A stretch of 64,000 nt of DNA, taken from positions 5,828,001-5,892,000 of the forward strand of contig NZ_CP031969.1 of NCBI RefSeq assembly GCF_003443735.1, given 5' to 3'. The notes below the pieces were generated by a model, which saw only the letters and a program-made list of their open reading frames with translations, was not told the DNA's origin and searched no databases. The DNA comes from Streptomyces sp. CC0208 (GTDB lineage Bacteria; Actinomycetota; Actinomycetes; Streptomycetales; Streptomycetaceae). Position numbers and translations under genes: made by a program. Every line of letters starts with the position of its first letter. Within the stretch, counting starts at the first letter, position 1. This document shows positions 42,283 to 51,113 of the stretch, piece by piece.

Positions 42283-43695
42283 TCAGCTGACGGAGACCTT
42301 GTCCGTCACCTCACCCGCCGGCGCGGCACCCGCCCGCCCGCGTCCGGCCTTCTCCTTCACCACGGCGATGACCAGCACCACCGCCGCGACGAGCAGCGAC
42401 AGCAGCACGGTCTCCCGTCCGTCGTGCTCCGTGTCGGTCAGCATGTAGCCGAGGACGAACACGATCAACGCGGCCGTCGCCCAGGTCAGATACGGGTACA
42501 GCCACATCTTCACGACCAGCTTCTCCGGCGCCTCCGCCTGGATGATCTTCCGCATCCGCAGCTGCGAGAAGCAGATGACCAGCCACACGAACAGGGCCAC
42601 CGCACCGGAGGAGTTGACGAGGAAGAGGAAGATCTTGTCGGGGGAGAGGTAGTTGAAGAACACCGCGACGAAGCCGAACACCACCGACGCGAGGATCGCG
42701 GCCATCGGCACACCCCGGCCGTTGACCCGCGCGAAAGCCTTCGGCGCGTCCCCGCGCTCACCGAGCGAGAAGGCCATCCGGGAGGCGGTGTAGAGGCCGG
42801 AGTTGAGACAGGACAGCACCGAGGTCAGCACGATGAAGTTCATGATCTGACCGGCGTGCGCGATCCCGAGGGAGTCGAGCGCGGCGACGTAGGAGCCGTC
42901 GTCCTGGATGGACTTGGAGTCCCACGGCAGCAGGGCGACGACAACGAAGATCGAGCCGAGGTAGAAGACCGCGATACGCCAGATGATGCTGTTGGTCGAC
43001 TTGGTCACGGCCCGCTGCGGGTCCTCCGACTCACCGGCCGCGAGCGTGGCGATCTCGCTGCCCATGAAGGAGAAGACGACGAGCAGCACACCGGTGAGGA
43101 TGGCGCCGGGCCCGTGCGGCAGGAAACCGCCGTGGTCGGTGAGGTTGGAGAGCCCCGCCTGGTCGGCGTCGACGCCCGGCAGGACGCCGAACACGGCGAG
43201 CAGGCCGATGACGATGAACGCGCCGATCGCGACGACCTTGATCCCGGCGAACCAGAACTCGAACTCGCCGTAGGACCCCACGGAGACGAGGTTGGTGGCG
43301 GTCAGCACCACCATCACGATCAGCGCCCACCCCCATTGCGGTACGGCGGGTATCCACCCTTCGAGGATCTTGGCGCCGGCGGTCGCCTCGACGGCGAGCA
43401 CGACGACCCAGAAGAACCAGTACAGCCAGCCGATGGAGAAGCCGGCCCAGCGCCCGAGGGCCCGGTCGGCGTGCGCCGAGAAGGAGCCGGAGTTCGGGTT
43501 CGCGGCGGACATCTCACCGAGCATCCGCATCACGAGGACGACCAGCGTGCCGACGAGGGCGTACGAGAGCAGGATGCCGGGGCCGGCGGTGGCGATACCG
43601 GAGCTGGAGCCCACGAAAAGGCCCGCTCCGATGACACCGCCGATGGCGATCATCGAGAGGTGACGGTTCTTGAGTCCGGCCTGGAGACCAGTCAT
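42283..43695 (-). CDS. Amino acid permease (APC superfamily, AAT type), second
   Basis: A 470-residue amino acid transporter with twelve hydrophobic segments, paralogous to the one at 28695-30080. The two share LKxRHLSMIAxGGVIGAGLFVGS at the start, the SGSFSAHA segment, GEFEFWFA in the middle and PWDSK. A charged C-terminal tail follows the last helix. It probably imports a different amino acid. ATG 43695 has AAGGA nine bases upstream. The promoter region (43696-43900) is AT-rich and contains the direct repeat TTGAGGTTTCC / TTGAGGTTCC. Confidence 0.9.
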   Translation of the reverse strand: MTGLQAGLKNRHLSMIAIGGVIGAGLFVGSSSGIATAGPGILLSYALVGTLVVLVMRMLGEMSAANPNSGSFSAHADRALGRWAGFSIGWLYWFFWVVVLAVEATAGAKILEGWIPAVPQWGWALIVMVVLTATNLVSVGSYGEFEFWFAGIKVVAIGAFIVIGLLAVFGVLPGVDADQAGLSNLTDHGGFLPHGPGAILTGVLLVVFSFMGSEIATLAAGESEDPQRAVTKSTNSIIWRIAVFYLGSIFVVVALLPWDSKSIQDDGSYVAALDSLGIAHAGQIMNFIVLTSVLSCLNSGLYTASRMAFSLGERGDAPKAFARVNGRGVPMAAILASVVFGFVAVFFNYLSPDKIFLFLVNSSGAVALFVWLVICFSQLRMRKIIQAEAPEKLVVKMWLYPYLTWATAALIVFVLGYMLTDTEHDGRETVLLSLLVAAVVLVIAVVKEKAGRGRAGAAPAGEVTDKVSVS

Positions 43696-43900
43696 ACGGG
43701 GAATTCCTTCGTGCCTGGTGTGGGGATTCCCGCACGAGCGGTGTACGGGTCGGTCCAGTGAAACGGAGGCAAAGAAGTTCGTGAACCTTTGAATCCAGAT
43801 TGTTACTTGAGGTTTCCTTGAGGTTCCATTGTCGGGTCCATAGTTTTCCTGGCCGACACCCGGGGCTGCTGCCCCGAAACAGCCGTGTCACACTCATCTC

Positions 43901-44386
43901 ATGCGCGTGTATCTCGGCTCCGACCATGCGGGCTTCGAACTCAAGAACCACCTCGTCGACTGGCTCAAGGCGGCCGGCCACGACGTGGTCGACTGCGGCC
44001 CCCACATCTACGACGCCCAGGACGACTACCCGCCGTTCTGCCTCCGCGCCGCCGAGCGCACCGCCGCCGACGCCGACTCCCTCGGCATCGTGATCGGTGG
44101 CTCCGGCAACGGCGAGCAGATCGCCGCGAACAAGGTCAAGGGCGTCCGGGCGGCCCTCGCCTGGAGCGAGGAGACCGCGTCGCTGGGCCGCCAGCACAAC
44201 AACGCCAACGTCGTCGCGGTCGGCGCCCGCATGCACTCCGCGGAGGAGGCGACGAAGTTCGTCGAGACCTTCCTCGCCACCCCGTTCTCCGGCGACGAGC
44301 GCCACCAGCGCCGCATCGACATGCTGTCCGCCTACGAGACGACGGGCGGCCTGCCGGCGATCCCGGCCCACCACCCGCAGCAGTAG
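43901..44386 (+). CDS. rpiB: Ribose-5-phosphate isomerase B
   Basis: A 161-residue RpiB/LacAB-family isomerase that interconverts ribose 5-phosphate and ribulose 5-phosphate in the pentose phosphate pathway. Diagnostic segments are YLGSDHAGFELK at the N-terminus, VIGGSGNGEQIAANKVKGVRAAL, and HNNANVVAVGARMH. As in other actinobacterial enzymes, Ser rather than Cys occurs in GGSGNG and Glu is the likely catalytic base. The ATG follows CACACT by six bases, so the transcript may be leaderless. No sugar genes are adjacent. Confidence 0.95.
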   Translation: MRVYLGSDHAGFELKNHLVDWLKAAGHDVVDCGPHIYDAQDDYPPFCLRAAERTAADADSLGIVIGGSGNGEQIAANKVKGVRAALAWSEETASLGRQHNNANVVAVGARMHSAEEATKFVETFLATPFSGDERHQRRIDMLSAYETTGGLPAIPAHHPQQ

Positions 44387-44436
44387 CCTCCGGCGGTGGG
44401 GCGGCGGGGGTTGTCGGCCGGGTGCGGGTGCGTGGG

Positions 44437-44540
44437 GGCTGGTCGCGCAGTTCCCCGCGCCCCTGACTGGGTCACCTGCGCGAAATCCAGCCCCTTCGGC
44501 GTTTGAGGAGCAGGGGTCGAAGGGGGGCAGCGCCCCCTGG
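44437..44540 (+). repeat. Dispersed Streptomyces intergenic repeat, copy 2 with second module
   Basis: The block GGCTGGTCGCGCAGTTCCCC and following bases (44437-44464) is the inverse of the copy at 22727-22759. It is followed at 44488-44540 by a second GC-rich module beginning CCAGCCCCTTCGGCGTTTGA. The two modules often occur together in Streptomyces intergenic DNA, as far as I recall. They fill most of the 230-base gap between rpiB and the glycosylase gene. Confidence 0.6.
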
Positions 44541-44616
44541 TGACGGGACGGGTAGGGGCGGCGGGGGCGAAAAAGGCCGGCAGCCACCCCCACCGGCAGA
44601 CGACGAAGGAGCCACC

Positions 44617-45426
44617 GTGCCTGAAGGGCACACCATCCACCGCCTGGCCCAGGACTACGCCGCCGCCTTCCAAGGCGCGAAACCCCACGTCACCAGTCCG
44701 CAGGGCAAGTTCTCCGACGCCGCCGCCCTCCTCACCGGCTCCGAACTCACCCGCACCGAGGCCCACGGCAAACACCTCTTCCTCGGCTTCCGGGACACCG
44801 ACTGGGTCCACATCCACCTCGGCCTCTTCGGCAAGGTCACCTTCGGCCCGGCCCCCGCACCCCCGCCCACCGACACGGTCCGCCTCCGGCTCGCGAACAC
44901 CACGGCCTACGTCGACCTGCGCGGCCCCACGACCTGCGCCCTGATCACCCCCGCCGAGAAGCGGTCGATACACGACCGCCTCGGCCCGGACCCCCTCCGC
45001 GAGGACGCCGACCCGCACACCGCGTACCGGCGGATCTCCCGCAGCCGTACGACGATCGCCGCCCTGCTGATGGACCAGAAGGTCATCGCGGGCGTGGGCA
45101 ACGTCTACCGCGCTGAGGTCCTCTTCCGGCACCGCGTCGACCCGTACCGCGCGGGCAAGGACCTCACTCCCGCCGAGTGGGACGCGATCTGGGCCGACCT
45201 CGTCGAGCTCATGCGCGAGGGCGTCCGGAACAACCGCATCGACACCGTCCGCCCCGAGCACACCCCGGAGGCGATGGGCCGCCCGCCCCGCGTCGACGAC
45301 CACGGCGGCGAGGTCTACGTGTACCGCAGGGCCACCCTGCCCTGTCACATCTGTGGCGGCGAGATCCGCACCGCCGATCTCGCCGCCCGCAACCTCTTCT
45401 GGTGCCCGGCCTGCCAGAGCCGGTGA
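44617..45426 (+). CDS. nei: DNA glycosylase/AP lyase of the Fpg/Nei family
   Basis: A 269-residue base-excision repair enzyme. After removal of the first residue it begins PEGHTIH, giving the catalytic Pro and Glu of the Fpg/Nei family. The helix-two-turn-helix region includes QKVIAGVGNVYRAEVLF and the C-terminal zinc finger is CHIC ... CPAC. The PEGHT start and overall look place it with Nei (endonuclease VIII) types such as mycobacterial Nei2, which remove oxidised pyrimidines. GTG 44617 has AAGGAG five bases upstream. Confidence 0.9.
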   Translation: MPEGHTIHRLAQDYAAAFQGAKPHVTSPQGKFSDAAALLTGSELTRTEAHGKHLFLGFRDTDWVHIHLGLFGKVTFGPAPAPPPTDTVRLRLANTTAYVDLRGPTTCALITPAEKRSIHDRLGPDPLREDADPHTAYRRISRSRTTIAALLMDQKVIAGVGNVYRAEVLFRHRVDPYRAGKDLTPAEWDAIWADLVELMREGVRNNRIDTVRPEHTPEAMGRPPRVDDHGGEVYVYRRATLPCHICGGEIRTADLAARNLFWCPACQSR

Positions 45427-45436
45427 GGACAGGGCC

Positions 45437-46666
45437 CTAGAACCCGTGCGGCAGCCAGGGCGCCACCGCCGACCCGAACCCCACCGCCGCCTCGGCCAGC
45501 GCCCCCTTCCGCACCTCGCGCACCAGTCCGGCTCCCGCCAGCGAGGCGAGGCTCACGCCGCCGAGATAGGCCGCTCCCAACTCCCGTACGGACAGGGCGA
45601 GATCGGCCGTGTCCGTGGTACGCGCGCACGACGCGCCCTTCGCGTCCCCGCTGAGCCGCCAACGCCCGCTGTTCCAGGGGCAGAAGGAGTCCTCGACCTC
45701 CAACACCACGTCCACCGGCGTCTGATAGGTCCGCGCCTCCAGCGCGGCCCCCACGTCCACCAGCCGCACATGCAGCGAGTCCCGCACCAGCAGCGAGCAG
45801 CGGCGGACGTCGGAGACCAGGTACTGCCAGGCCTCGTCGACCGGTCGCCGCCGGGCGTCGATCCGTGAGGTGAGGTCGAGGTCGAAGAGGAATCGCCACA
45901 GCGCGCCGTGCGTGGCCGGATCCAGCGCCTCCAGGTCGGAGACCACCACCGTGCCCTTGGGCCCGGCCGGCTCCCAGTCCGCCTTGACCCGGTACCGCAC
46001 GAACCCCACGACCTCCCCGTCCCGCTCCGCCACCACGCACTGCAGCGGCGAGGCACCACCCCGGTCGCTCTCCGGGTCGAGCAGCCACAGCCGCTCCCAG
46101 CCCGGGACGCGGGCGACCATCCCGGGCCGCCGGGGCACGAGCCGGGCGTACACCGCCTCGCACGCGTCGAGCACGTCGGCGGGCGCCGCGTACCGCAGCC
46201 GTACGTCGTCCGTGCCGGGCGGCACGGACAGCCGTACCCGGGTCGTGTCGATCTCGGCGTTGACGTGGTAGGTGCCCACGCCGTACCCGAACCGGCCGTA
46301 GATCACCGGCTCGGAGGCGGTGAGCACGGCCAGCGGCTCGCCCCAGGAGCGCACGTCGTCCAGCTGGCGGCGCATCATCGAGGTCAGCAGCCCGCGCCGC
46401 CGGTGCGTGCCGGCCACGCTGACCATGGTGACGCCGGCCGCGGGCACGGAGGCGCCGCCCGGCACGGTCAGCCGGAAGCCGAACGCCCCCGCCGTCCCCA
46501 CGCACCGCTCGCCGTCCCAGACGCCGATGGAGCGGTCGTACGCGGTGAGCTCACGAAACAGCTCCCGCTCCTCGGCCGACTCCGGAACCCCGCCGAAGGC
46601 GCGGATCAGGCTGCCGTACCACTCGTGCCAGTCGTCCTGCCGAAGCACCCGCAAGTCTGTCCCCAT
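45437..46666 (-). CDS. GNAT N-acetyltransferase, Eis-like
   Basis: A 409-residue protein with the three-domain Eis layout: an N-terminal GNAT domain with the acetyl-CoA motif VAGTHRRRGLLTSMM, a second GNAT-like domain and a C-terminal sterol-carrier-like domain. The C-terminus ends in Phe, whose carboxylate acts as general base in Eis proteins. Mycobacterial Eis acetylates aminoglycosides and lysines; the natural substrate of Streptomyces homologues is unclear. It converges on the glycosylase gene with ten bases between stops. ATG 46666 has GGTAGG eight bases upstream. Confidence 0.88.
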   Translation of the reverse strand: MGTDLRVLRQDDWHEWYGSLIRAFGGVPESAEERELFRELTAYDRSIGVWDGERCVGTAGAFGFRLTVPGGASVPAAGVTMVSVAGTHRRRGLLTSMMRRQLDDVRSWGEPLAVLTASEPVIYGRFGYGVGTYHVNAEIDTTRVRLSVPPGTDDVRLRYAAPADVLDACEAVYARLVPRRPGMVARVPGWERLWLLDPESDRGGASPLQCVVAERDGEVVGFVRYRVKADWEPAGPKGTVVVSDLEALDPATHGALWRFLFDLDLTSRIDARRRPVDEAWQYLVSDVRRCSLLVRDSLHVRLVDVGAALEARTYQTPVDVVLEVEDSFCPWNSGRWRLSGDAKGASCARTTDTADLALSVRELGAAYLGGVSLASLAGAGLVREVRKGALAEAAVGFGSAVAPWLPHGF

Positions 46667-46835
46667 GAACCATGCCTACCAGGGCGTTGCGGGAGGAGCG
46701 AGAGAATTTCGCCGGGGCCCGTCGTGAGCCGTGGCGGGTACCGCCCTTGAACCACTGTGAAGTTGAACCTCGCACGGGGGACAAGTCGTACCTCCTGTGC
46801 CAAGCAGGGGGTTCGACGGATAAGGTCCCGAACTA

Positions 46836-48017
46836 ATGGCAGCAGGACGAGAGCGGCGCGCGGAAGCCGATACGTTCACGGCCCGGTTGAAGATGCAGTG
46901 GCACCGGGTCCGCGTCGGGCTGCGCAGAAGCGCCGTGGACTACTTCCGCGGCGACGGCTCGGACTGGGTCGCGCTCGCAGGGCTGCTCCTGACCGTCCCG
47001 GTGATCACGGCCGTCACCTTGATGAACTCGGTGTGGTGCTCACCGTCCGCGCTGGTCCTGCCCATCGTCGCCGGCGGTCTGCTGCTGCGCCCGGCGAGCC
47101 TGCTCGGTCTGTACGCGGCGGCCGCGACCGCCCTGATCGTGGAGTCGGTGCGGCTCGGGCCGTACACCGAGGGGCCGTCCCGGGTCACCCCGGGCGTGGT
47201 CCTGGTCGTGGCCGCCTGCGGCTCCTTCGGCCTGCTGATCGCCCAGTTCCGCAGCCGGGTCGGGGTGCCCTGGCGGCGCGGCGGCACCATGCTGTTCGAC
47301 CTGCGCGAACGCATCCGGGTGCAGAGCAAGCTGCCGCACCTGCCGCAGGGCTGGCACCGGGAGATGGCGCTGCGTCCCGCGGGCGGGCAGTCCTTCTCCG
47401 GCGACTTCGTGGTCGCGGCCCGTACGAACGGCGGCCGGACGCTGGAGGTCGTCCTGACGGACGTCTCCGGCAAGGGCATGGACGCGGGATCCCGTGCCCT
47501 GCTGCTGTCCGGGGCGTTCGGCGGCCTGCTGGGTTCGCTGCCCCCGCACGCCTTCCTGCCCGCCGCGAACGGCTATCTGCTCCGCCAGGACTGGGACGAG
47601 GGCTTCGCGACCTCGATCCACCTGGTCCTGGACCTCGACTCCGGCGACTACGAGCTCTACTCGGCCGGCCATCCGCCGGGGCTTCAGCTCAGCGCGGGCA
47701 GCGGCCGCTGGGAGGAGAAGGCCGCGGAGGGTCCTCTCCTCGGTGTCTACGACGGTGCCCAGTTCGACCCGGTCAAGGGATCACTGCGTCCCGGTGACGT
47801 CCTGATGCTCTTCACCGACGGTCTGGTGGAGACGTCCGAACGCGACATAGTCGAGGGCATCGACCGGCTGACCGGGGAGGCCGACCGGTATGTGGCCGGC
47901 GGCTTCCACGGCGCCGCCTGGCATCTGATCGAGGCGGTGGCGAAGGACGTCAACGACGACCGGGCGCTGCTGCTGATCTGCCGCGAGGGGCCCACGGCTC
48001 AGGCGATGCCGCACTAG
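46836..48017 (+). CDS. Membrane SpoIIE-type (PP2C) protein phosphatase
   Basis: A 393-residue protein with an N-terminal membrane region (about residues 45-140, three to four helices) and a C-terminal SpoIIE phosphatase domain. Metal-binding motifs are visible: FSGDFVV, LTDVSGKGMDA, YSAGHPP and LMLFTDGLVET. It dephosphorylates serine or threonine, typically on anti-sigma-factor antagonists, so it may feed a stress sigma cascade. No partner switch genes are adjacent. The ATG has no ribosome binding site; TAAGGT lies nine bases upstream, which suggests a leaderless or near-leaderless transcript. Confidence 0.9.
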   Translation: MAAGRERRAEADTFTARLKMQWHRVRVGLRRSAVDYFRGDGSDWVALAGLLLTVPVITAVTLMNSVWCSPSALVLPIVAGGLLLRPASLLGLYAAAATALIVESVRLGPYTEGPSRVTPGVVLVVAACGSFGLLIAQFRSRVGVPWRRGGTMLFDLRERIRVQSKLPHLPQGWHREMALRPAGGQSFSGDFVVAARTNGGRTLEVVLTDVSGKGMDAGSRALLLSGAFGGLLGSLPPHAFLPAANGYLLRQDWDEGFATSIHLVLDLDSGDYELYSAGHPPGLQLSAGSGRWEEKAAEGPLLGVYDGAQFDPVKGSLRPGDVLMLFTDGLVETSERDIVEGIDRLTGEADRYVAGGFHGAAWHLIEAVAKDVNDDRALLLICREGPTAQAMPH

Positions 48018-48190
48018 CCGTCCGCCTTACCTGTCTTTGTGTCGGCTGTGTCGTTCGTGTAGTTCGTCCCGGGAGGAGCCGTACCTACCGCGGCTCGTCC
48101 ACGGGGCCTACGCGGGCACGACCATCGCGCTCGGCCTCACCGTGGTCGGCCCCGGGCCCGCGCGCCGCTGCGGCGCGACACACTGGAGGA

Positions 48191-48649
48191 ATGACCGACG
48201 AGTTGACCCTGGCCGAGGTCGAGGCTCTCGCCCGCGCCGCACACGAGGGCCAGACCGACAAGGCCGGCCGGCCCTACGCTGAACACCTGAGGGCCGTCGC
48301 CGAGGGCGTACGCGCGCGAGGCGGTGACGACGACCAGATCGCGGCGGCCTGGCTGCACGACGCCGTCGAGGACGACGCCCTTCCCGAACACTGGCTCGAC
48401 GAGGCCGCGTTGAGCCGTCGTACGAAGGACATCGTGCTCGCCGTCACCAAGCGGGCCGGAGAGCCGCCCGAGGCGTACGCCGGGCGCATCCTGGCGACCC
48501 CGGGCGCGCTACTGGTGAAAGTAGCCGACCTGGCGCACAACGCGGACCCGGCGCGCCTGGCGGTCCTCGACGAGGCGACCCGCACACGACTGACCGAGAA
48601 GTACGCGGGAATGCGTGCGCTTCTCGGTCTGAGCCGCGGGTCCGTCTAG
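48191..48649 (+). CDS. HD-domain hydrolase resembling small alarmone hydrolases
   Basis: A 152-residue protein made of a single HD domain. The motifs AHEGQTDKAGRPYAEHL, AWLHDAVED and LLVKVADLAHN follow the order and spacing of the hydrolase half of RelA/SpoT and of the small alarmone hydrolases. It could degrade (p)ppGpp or a related nucleotide, but other HD phosphohydrolases share the motif. Its TAG overlaps the stop of the convergent acyltransferase in the sequence CTAG. GGAGGA lies directly before the ATG, which is too close for optimal use. Confidence 0.75.
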   Translation: MTDELTLAEVEALARAAHEGQTDKAGRPYAEHLRAVAEGVRARGGDDDQIAAAWLHDAVEDDALPEHWLDEAALSRRTKDIVLAVTKRAGEPPEAYAGRILATPGALLVKVADLAHNADPARLAVLDEATRTRLTEKYAGMRALLGLSRGSV

Positions 48650-49773
48650 ACGCCGGCCTTCTCGCGCGGCGCCGCCTTCCGCTCGCGCGCCCGGGCCACG
48701 TCGGGGGCGTCCTTCTTGAACGCCCAGTTCATGTCGGGCTCCATCACGAACCGGAAGACCCGGCGCACCGGCGCGGTGCACAGCAGGGTGACGGCGATCG
48801 CCGCCAGGGCGCTCACGAAGAGCTCACCGGCCGGCCGGTGCAGCCAGGCGTGGTCGAACCAGTCCGCGAAACCGGCGCCCTTGATCAGGAAGCCGTGCAG
48901 CAGATAGCCGTACAGCGTGCCCGCGCCGAGTGCGGTGAACCACATGCGCCGGCCCGGCACCCAGGCGAAGAAACAGGCCGTCAGCAGCAGCGAACTGCCG
49001 AACATGGCCAGCACCATGACCGGGCCCGTCCACCAGGGCGCGCCCATCTCCTGGACGGCGTTGCGGTGGTAGAACCACTCGGTGTTCATGCGCGGCACCG
49101 CCCACCAGCCGACCGCGAGGGCGGCCGCGAACACCGGCACCGCCACGATCCGCACCGAGCGCCGGCGCACCATTTGGAAGTGCTCGGGCTTCATGACCAG
49201 GCCCAGCACGAAGTACGGCAGGAACTGCAGCACCCGCTGGAGATCCAGGTCGTCGCCGATGTCCGGGGTCACGGAGGCCAGCATCGCGATGCCGAGCGCG
49301 AGCGGCAGCGGCCACCGCACCAGCTTCCATATCGGTGTGGTCAGCCGCCAGATGAACAGCGCCACCAGGAACCAGGTCAGGAACCACGGGTCCAGGAGGC
49401 TGATCTCCATGCCCGGGTCGTGGTCCGCGTAGCGCTTGAAGAGGGAGTACGCCGTCTCGAAGACGATGTACGGCACCGCGACACCGGTGACGAGCCGCTT
49501 CAGCCGGTCCGGCCGCATGTCGAAACTGCGCGAGAAGAAGCCGGAGATGACGATGAACGCCGGCATGTGGAACGAGTACACGACCGTGTACACGCCCTCC
49601 AGGATCCGGCTGTCGCCCTTGAGTGGCTCCCAGGAGTGCGCGACGGCCACCAGGACGATCGCCAGGTACTTGGCGTTGTCGAAGAAGGCGTCGCGTTCTC
49701 TGCCGGGAGGCGCGGTTTGCGGGCTCTCGGGCGAGCGCGGACGGGGGACGGCGTCGGCGGCGGCTGGAAACAT
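48646..49773 (-). CDS. Membrane acyltransferase (family 3)
   Basis: An integral membrane protein of about 375 residues with roughly ten helices, of the acyltransferase 3 / OafA-like type. Recognisable parts are the first helix region with FFDNAKYLAIVLVAVAHSW, holding the conserved His, and FHMPAFIVISGFFS. It transfers acetyl or another acyl group to a sugar or lipid at the membrane. The start is ATG 49773, with AGGG eight bases upstream, or GTG 49782 three codons earlier. It is a single gene; the acceptor is unknown. Confidence 0.85.
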   Translation of the reverse strand: MFPAAADAVPRPRSPESPQTAPPGRERDAFFDNAKYLAIVLVAVAHSWEPLKGDSRILEGVYTVVYSFHMPAFIVISGFFSRSFDMRPDRLKRLVTGVAVPYIVFETAYSLFKRYADHDPGMEISLLDPWFLTWFLVALFIWRLTTPIWKLVRWPLPLALGIAMLASVTPDIGDDLDLQRVLQFLPYFVLGLVMKPEHFQMVRRRSVRIVAVPVFAAALAVGWWAVPRMNTEWFYHRNAVQEMGAPWWTGPVMVLAMFGSSLLLTACFFAWVPGRRMWFTALGAGTLYGYLLHGFLIKGAGFADWFDHAWLHRPAGELFVSALAAIAVTLLCTAPVRRVFRFVMEPDMNWAFKKDAPDVARARERKAAPREKAGV

Positions 49774-49782
49774 CTGAGGCAC

Positions 49783-50138
49783 CCTAGCCCCGGCTGTGTG
49801 TTTCCGTAAATCCAGCCGTCTCGTGGCCGGTTGTTCACTTCTGAGCCGTCTTCAGCAGGCCTGTATTGTCAGGATTAATCCCCCTGAAAAGCCGCATAAC
49901 CGTGGCTGTCGCACCACTGTGGCGATGCTTCGAATTCCCTGCGGACGGAATGTGCGGACGAGGTGACCGGAGACCGAAGGGAACCGGCCAGGGGGTGCGG
50001 GGCGTGTATCGGCATGGCCAAACGTTGGCTCACCGGCCGCATATGCGGGCCGCGTTGGTGGCACGATGGTTCTGGCGGGGGTCGCGGGGTCGCGTCCCCG
50101 GGCCGGGAGAGCGGGACCGACCGAGGGTGTGATCAGTT
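49783..50138. other. 356-base gap before the small membrane protein gene
   Basis: The first part, around 49850-49900, is AT-rich (TGTATTGTCAGGATTAATCC) and probably contains divergent promoters for the acyltransferase and the small membrane protein. A 42-codon Arg-rich ORF from GTG 50004 ends seven bases before GTG 50139 and could be a small coupled ORF, but it has no recognisable motif. Confidence 0.4.
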
Positions 50139-50333
50139 GTGGCCATTTCGCTGTCAGTGGTGCTGCTGTTGGGGATCATCCTGGTGGTGTTGATGCGGGG
50201 AGGCTCCATCAAGGCAGGCCCCGCCATAGTCGCGGTGCTCTTCGGCTTCTTCCTCGCCTCCACCGGCATGGCCGACGACATCCAACGCTTCCTGGACTCG
50301 ATAGCGGAGACCATCAACTCGATCCAGTTCTAG
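50139..50333 (+). CDS. Small two-helix membrane protein
   Basis: A 64-residue protein from GTG 50139. It has two hydrophobic helices (about residues 4-19 and 27-43) separated by MRGGSIKAG, followed by an amphipathic C-terminus DDIQRFLDSIAETINSIQF. I do not know a function. The clean codon usage, the topology and a strong terminator directly after it make a real gene likely. It sits just before a tRNA-Gly gene on the other strand. Confidence 0.7.
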   Translation: MAISLSVVLLLGIILVVLMRGGSIKAGPAIVAVLFGFFLASTGMADDIQRFLDSIAETINSIQF

Positions 50334-50360
50334 CCCCGCACCACGGGACGGACACATCGA

Positions 50361-50404
50361 AAGGCCTCCGGCCCGATCCCCTGGGGGACCGGGCCGGAGG
50401 CCTT
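50361..50404. terminator. Bidirectional hairpin terminator
   Basis: AAGGCCTCCGGCCCG and CGGGCCGGAGGCCTT form a perfect 15-bp stem, extended by further imperfect pairing. It lies between the small membrane protein gene and the 3' end of the tRNA-Gly gene and can serve both. Confidence 0.85.
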
Positions 50405-50409
50405 CTCGG

Positions 50410-50480
50410 AGCGGGCGACGGGAATCGAACCCGCGTAGCTAGTTTGGAAGACTAGGGCTCTACCATTGAGCTACGCCCGC
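50410..50480 (-). tRNA. tRNA-Gly (anticodon TCC)
   Basis: The minus strand folds into a 71-base cloverleaf. GCGGGCG pairs with CGCCCGC as the acceptor stem, the anticodon loop reads CTTCCAA with anticodon TCC, and the T loop is GGTTCGATTCC. The discriminator base is T, as usual for tRNA-Gly. CCA is not encoded. Confidence 0.96.
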
Positions 50481-50855
50481 ACAGCAGGCGCCGCGGTCAG
50501 GTGACCGACGGCACGAATGCATCGTACCGGGTCGTCACCCCTCGCCGCACACCCCTTCCGTCCGACTCACGGACGAGCGTGGGTGTGACACCTGACCCCC
50601 TCGTGCCACACCGGCCACACCGGCCACAGCGGCACACGGCCCGGGATCGTGTGCGGCCGGCTGCGATGCGCCCGGCCGCGAGGTACGGCACCGTGTCCGC
50701 CCGCCCGCGGCGCGTGGCGTCCGGGTTCGATTCATCCGGCCCGGCAGGGCTTGGAGGCCGCTCAGGTGGGCGGTGTCGGACCGTTCCCGGGCCCTGGCTC
50801 GGGAAATGCGGCAACCCCGCTGCCTGCGGGCATGTACCCTACGTGTCGCACCAGA

Positions 50856-50929
50856 CGGGGTGTGGCGCAGCTTGGTAGCGCGTCCGCTTTGGGAGCGGAA
50901 GGCCGTGGGTTCAAATCCCGCCACCCCGA
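50856..50929 (+). tRNA. tRNA-Pro (anticodon TGG)
   Basis: A 74-base cloverleaf with acceptor stem CGGGGTG / CACCCCG, D loop AGCTTGGTAGC, anticodon loop TTTGGGA with anticodon TGG, and T arm GTGGGTTCAAATCCCGC. The discriminator is A. CCA is not encoded. Confidence 0.96.
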
Positions 50930-51113
50930 CCACCTGCGCGATCAGCTCGCGTGACCGAGTCCGTGATCGCCTTTGGGGCGTGTCGCCGCTGCCGTTACTA
51001 TGCAAGCTGCACGCCCGTGTGTCTCTCCTACTAGAAGTCCTCCGGGCGGCTATCCGCCGGAGCCGTTCTGGCCCCGGCAGAATCCGAGAAGTCAGCCACA
51101 AGGAGACCGAACC

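Noticed and set aside
50410..50929. tRNA-Gly and tRNA-Pro as attachment sites of an integrated element
   Set aside because: No integrase, excisionase or direct repeat of the tRNA 3' end is visible nearby.
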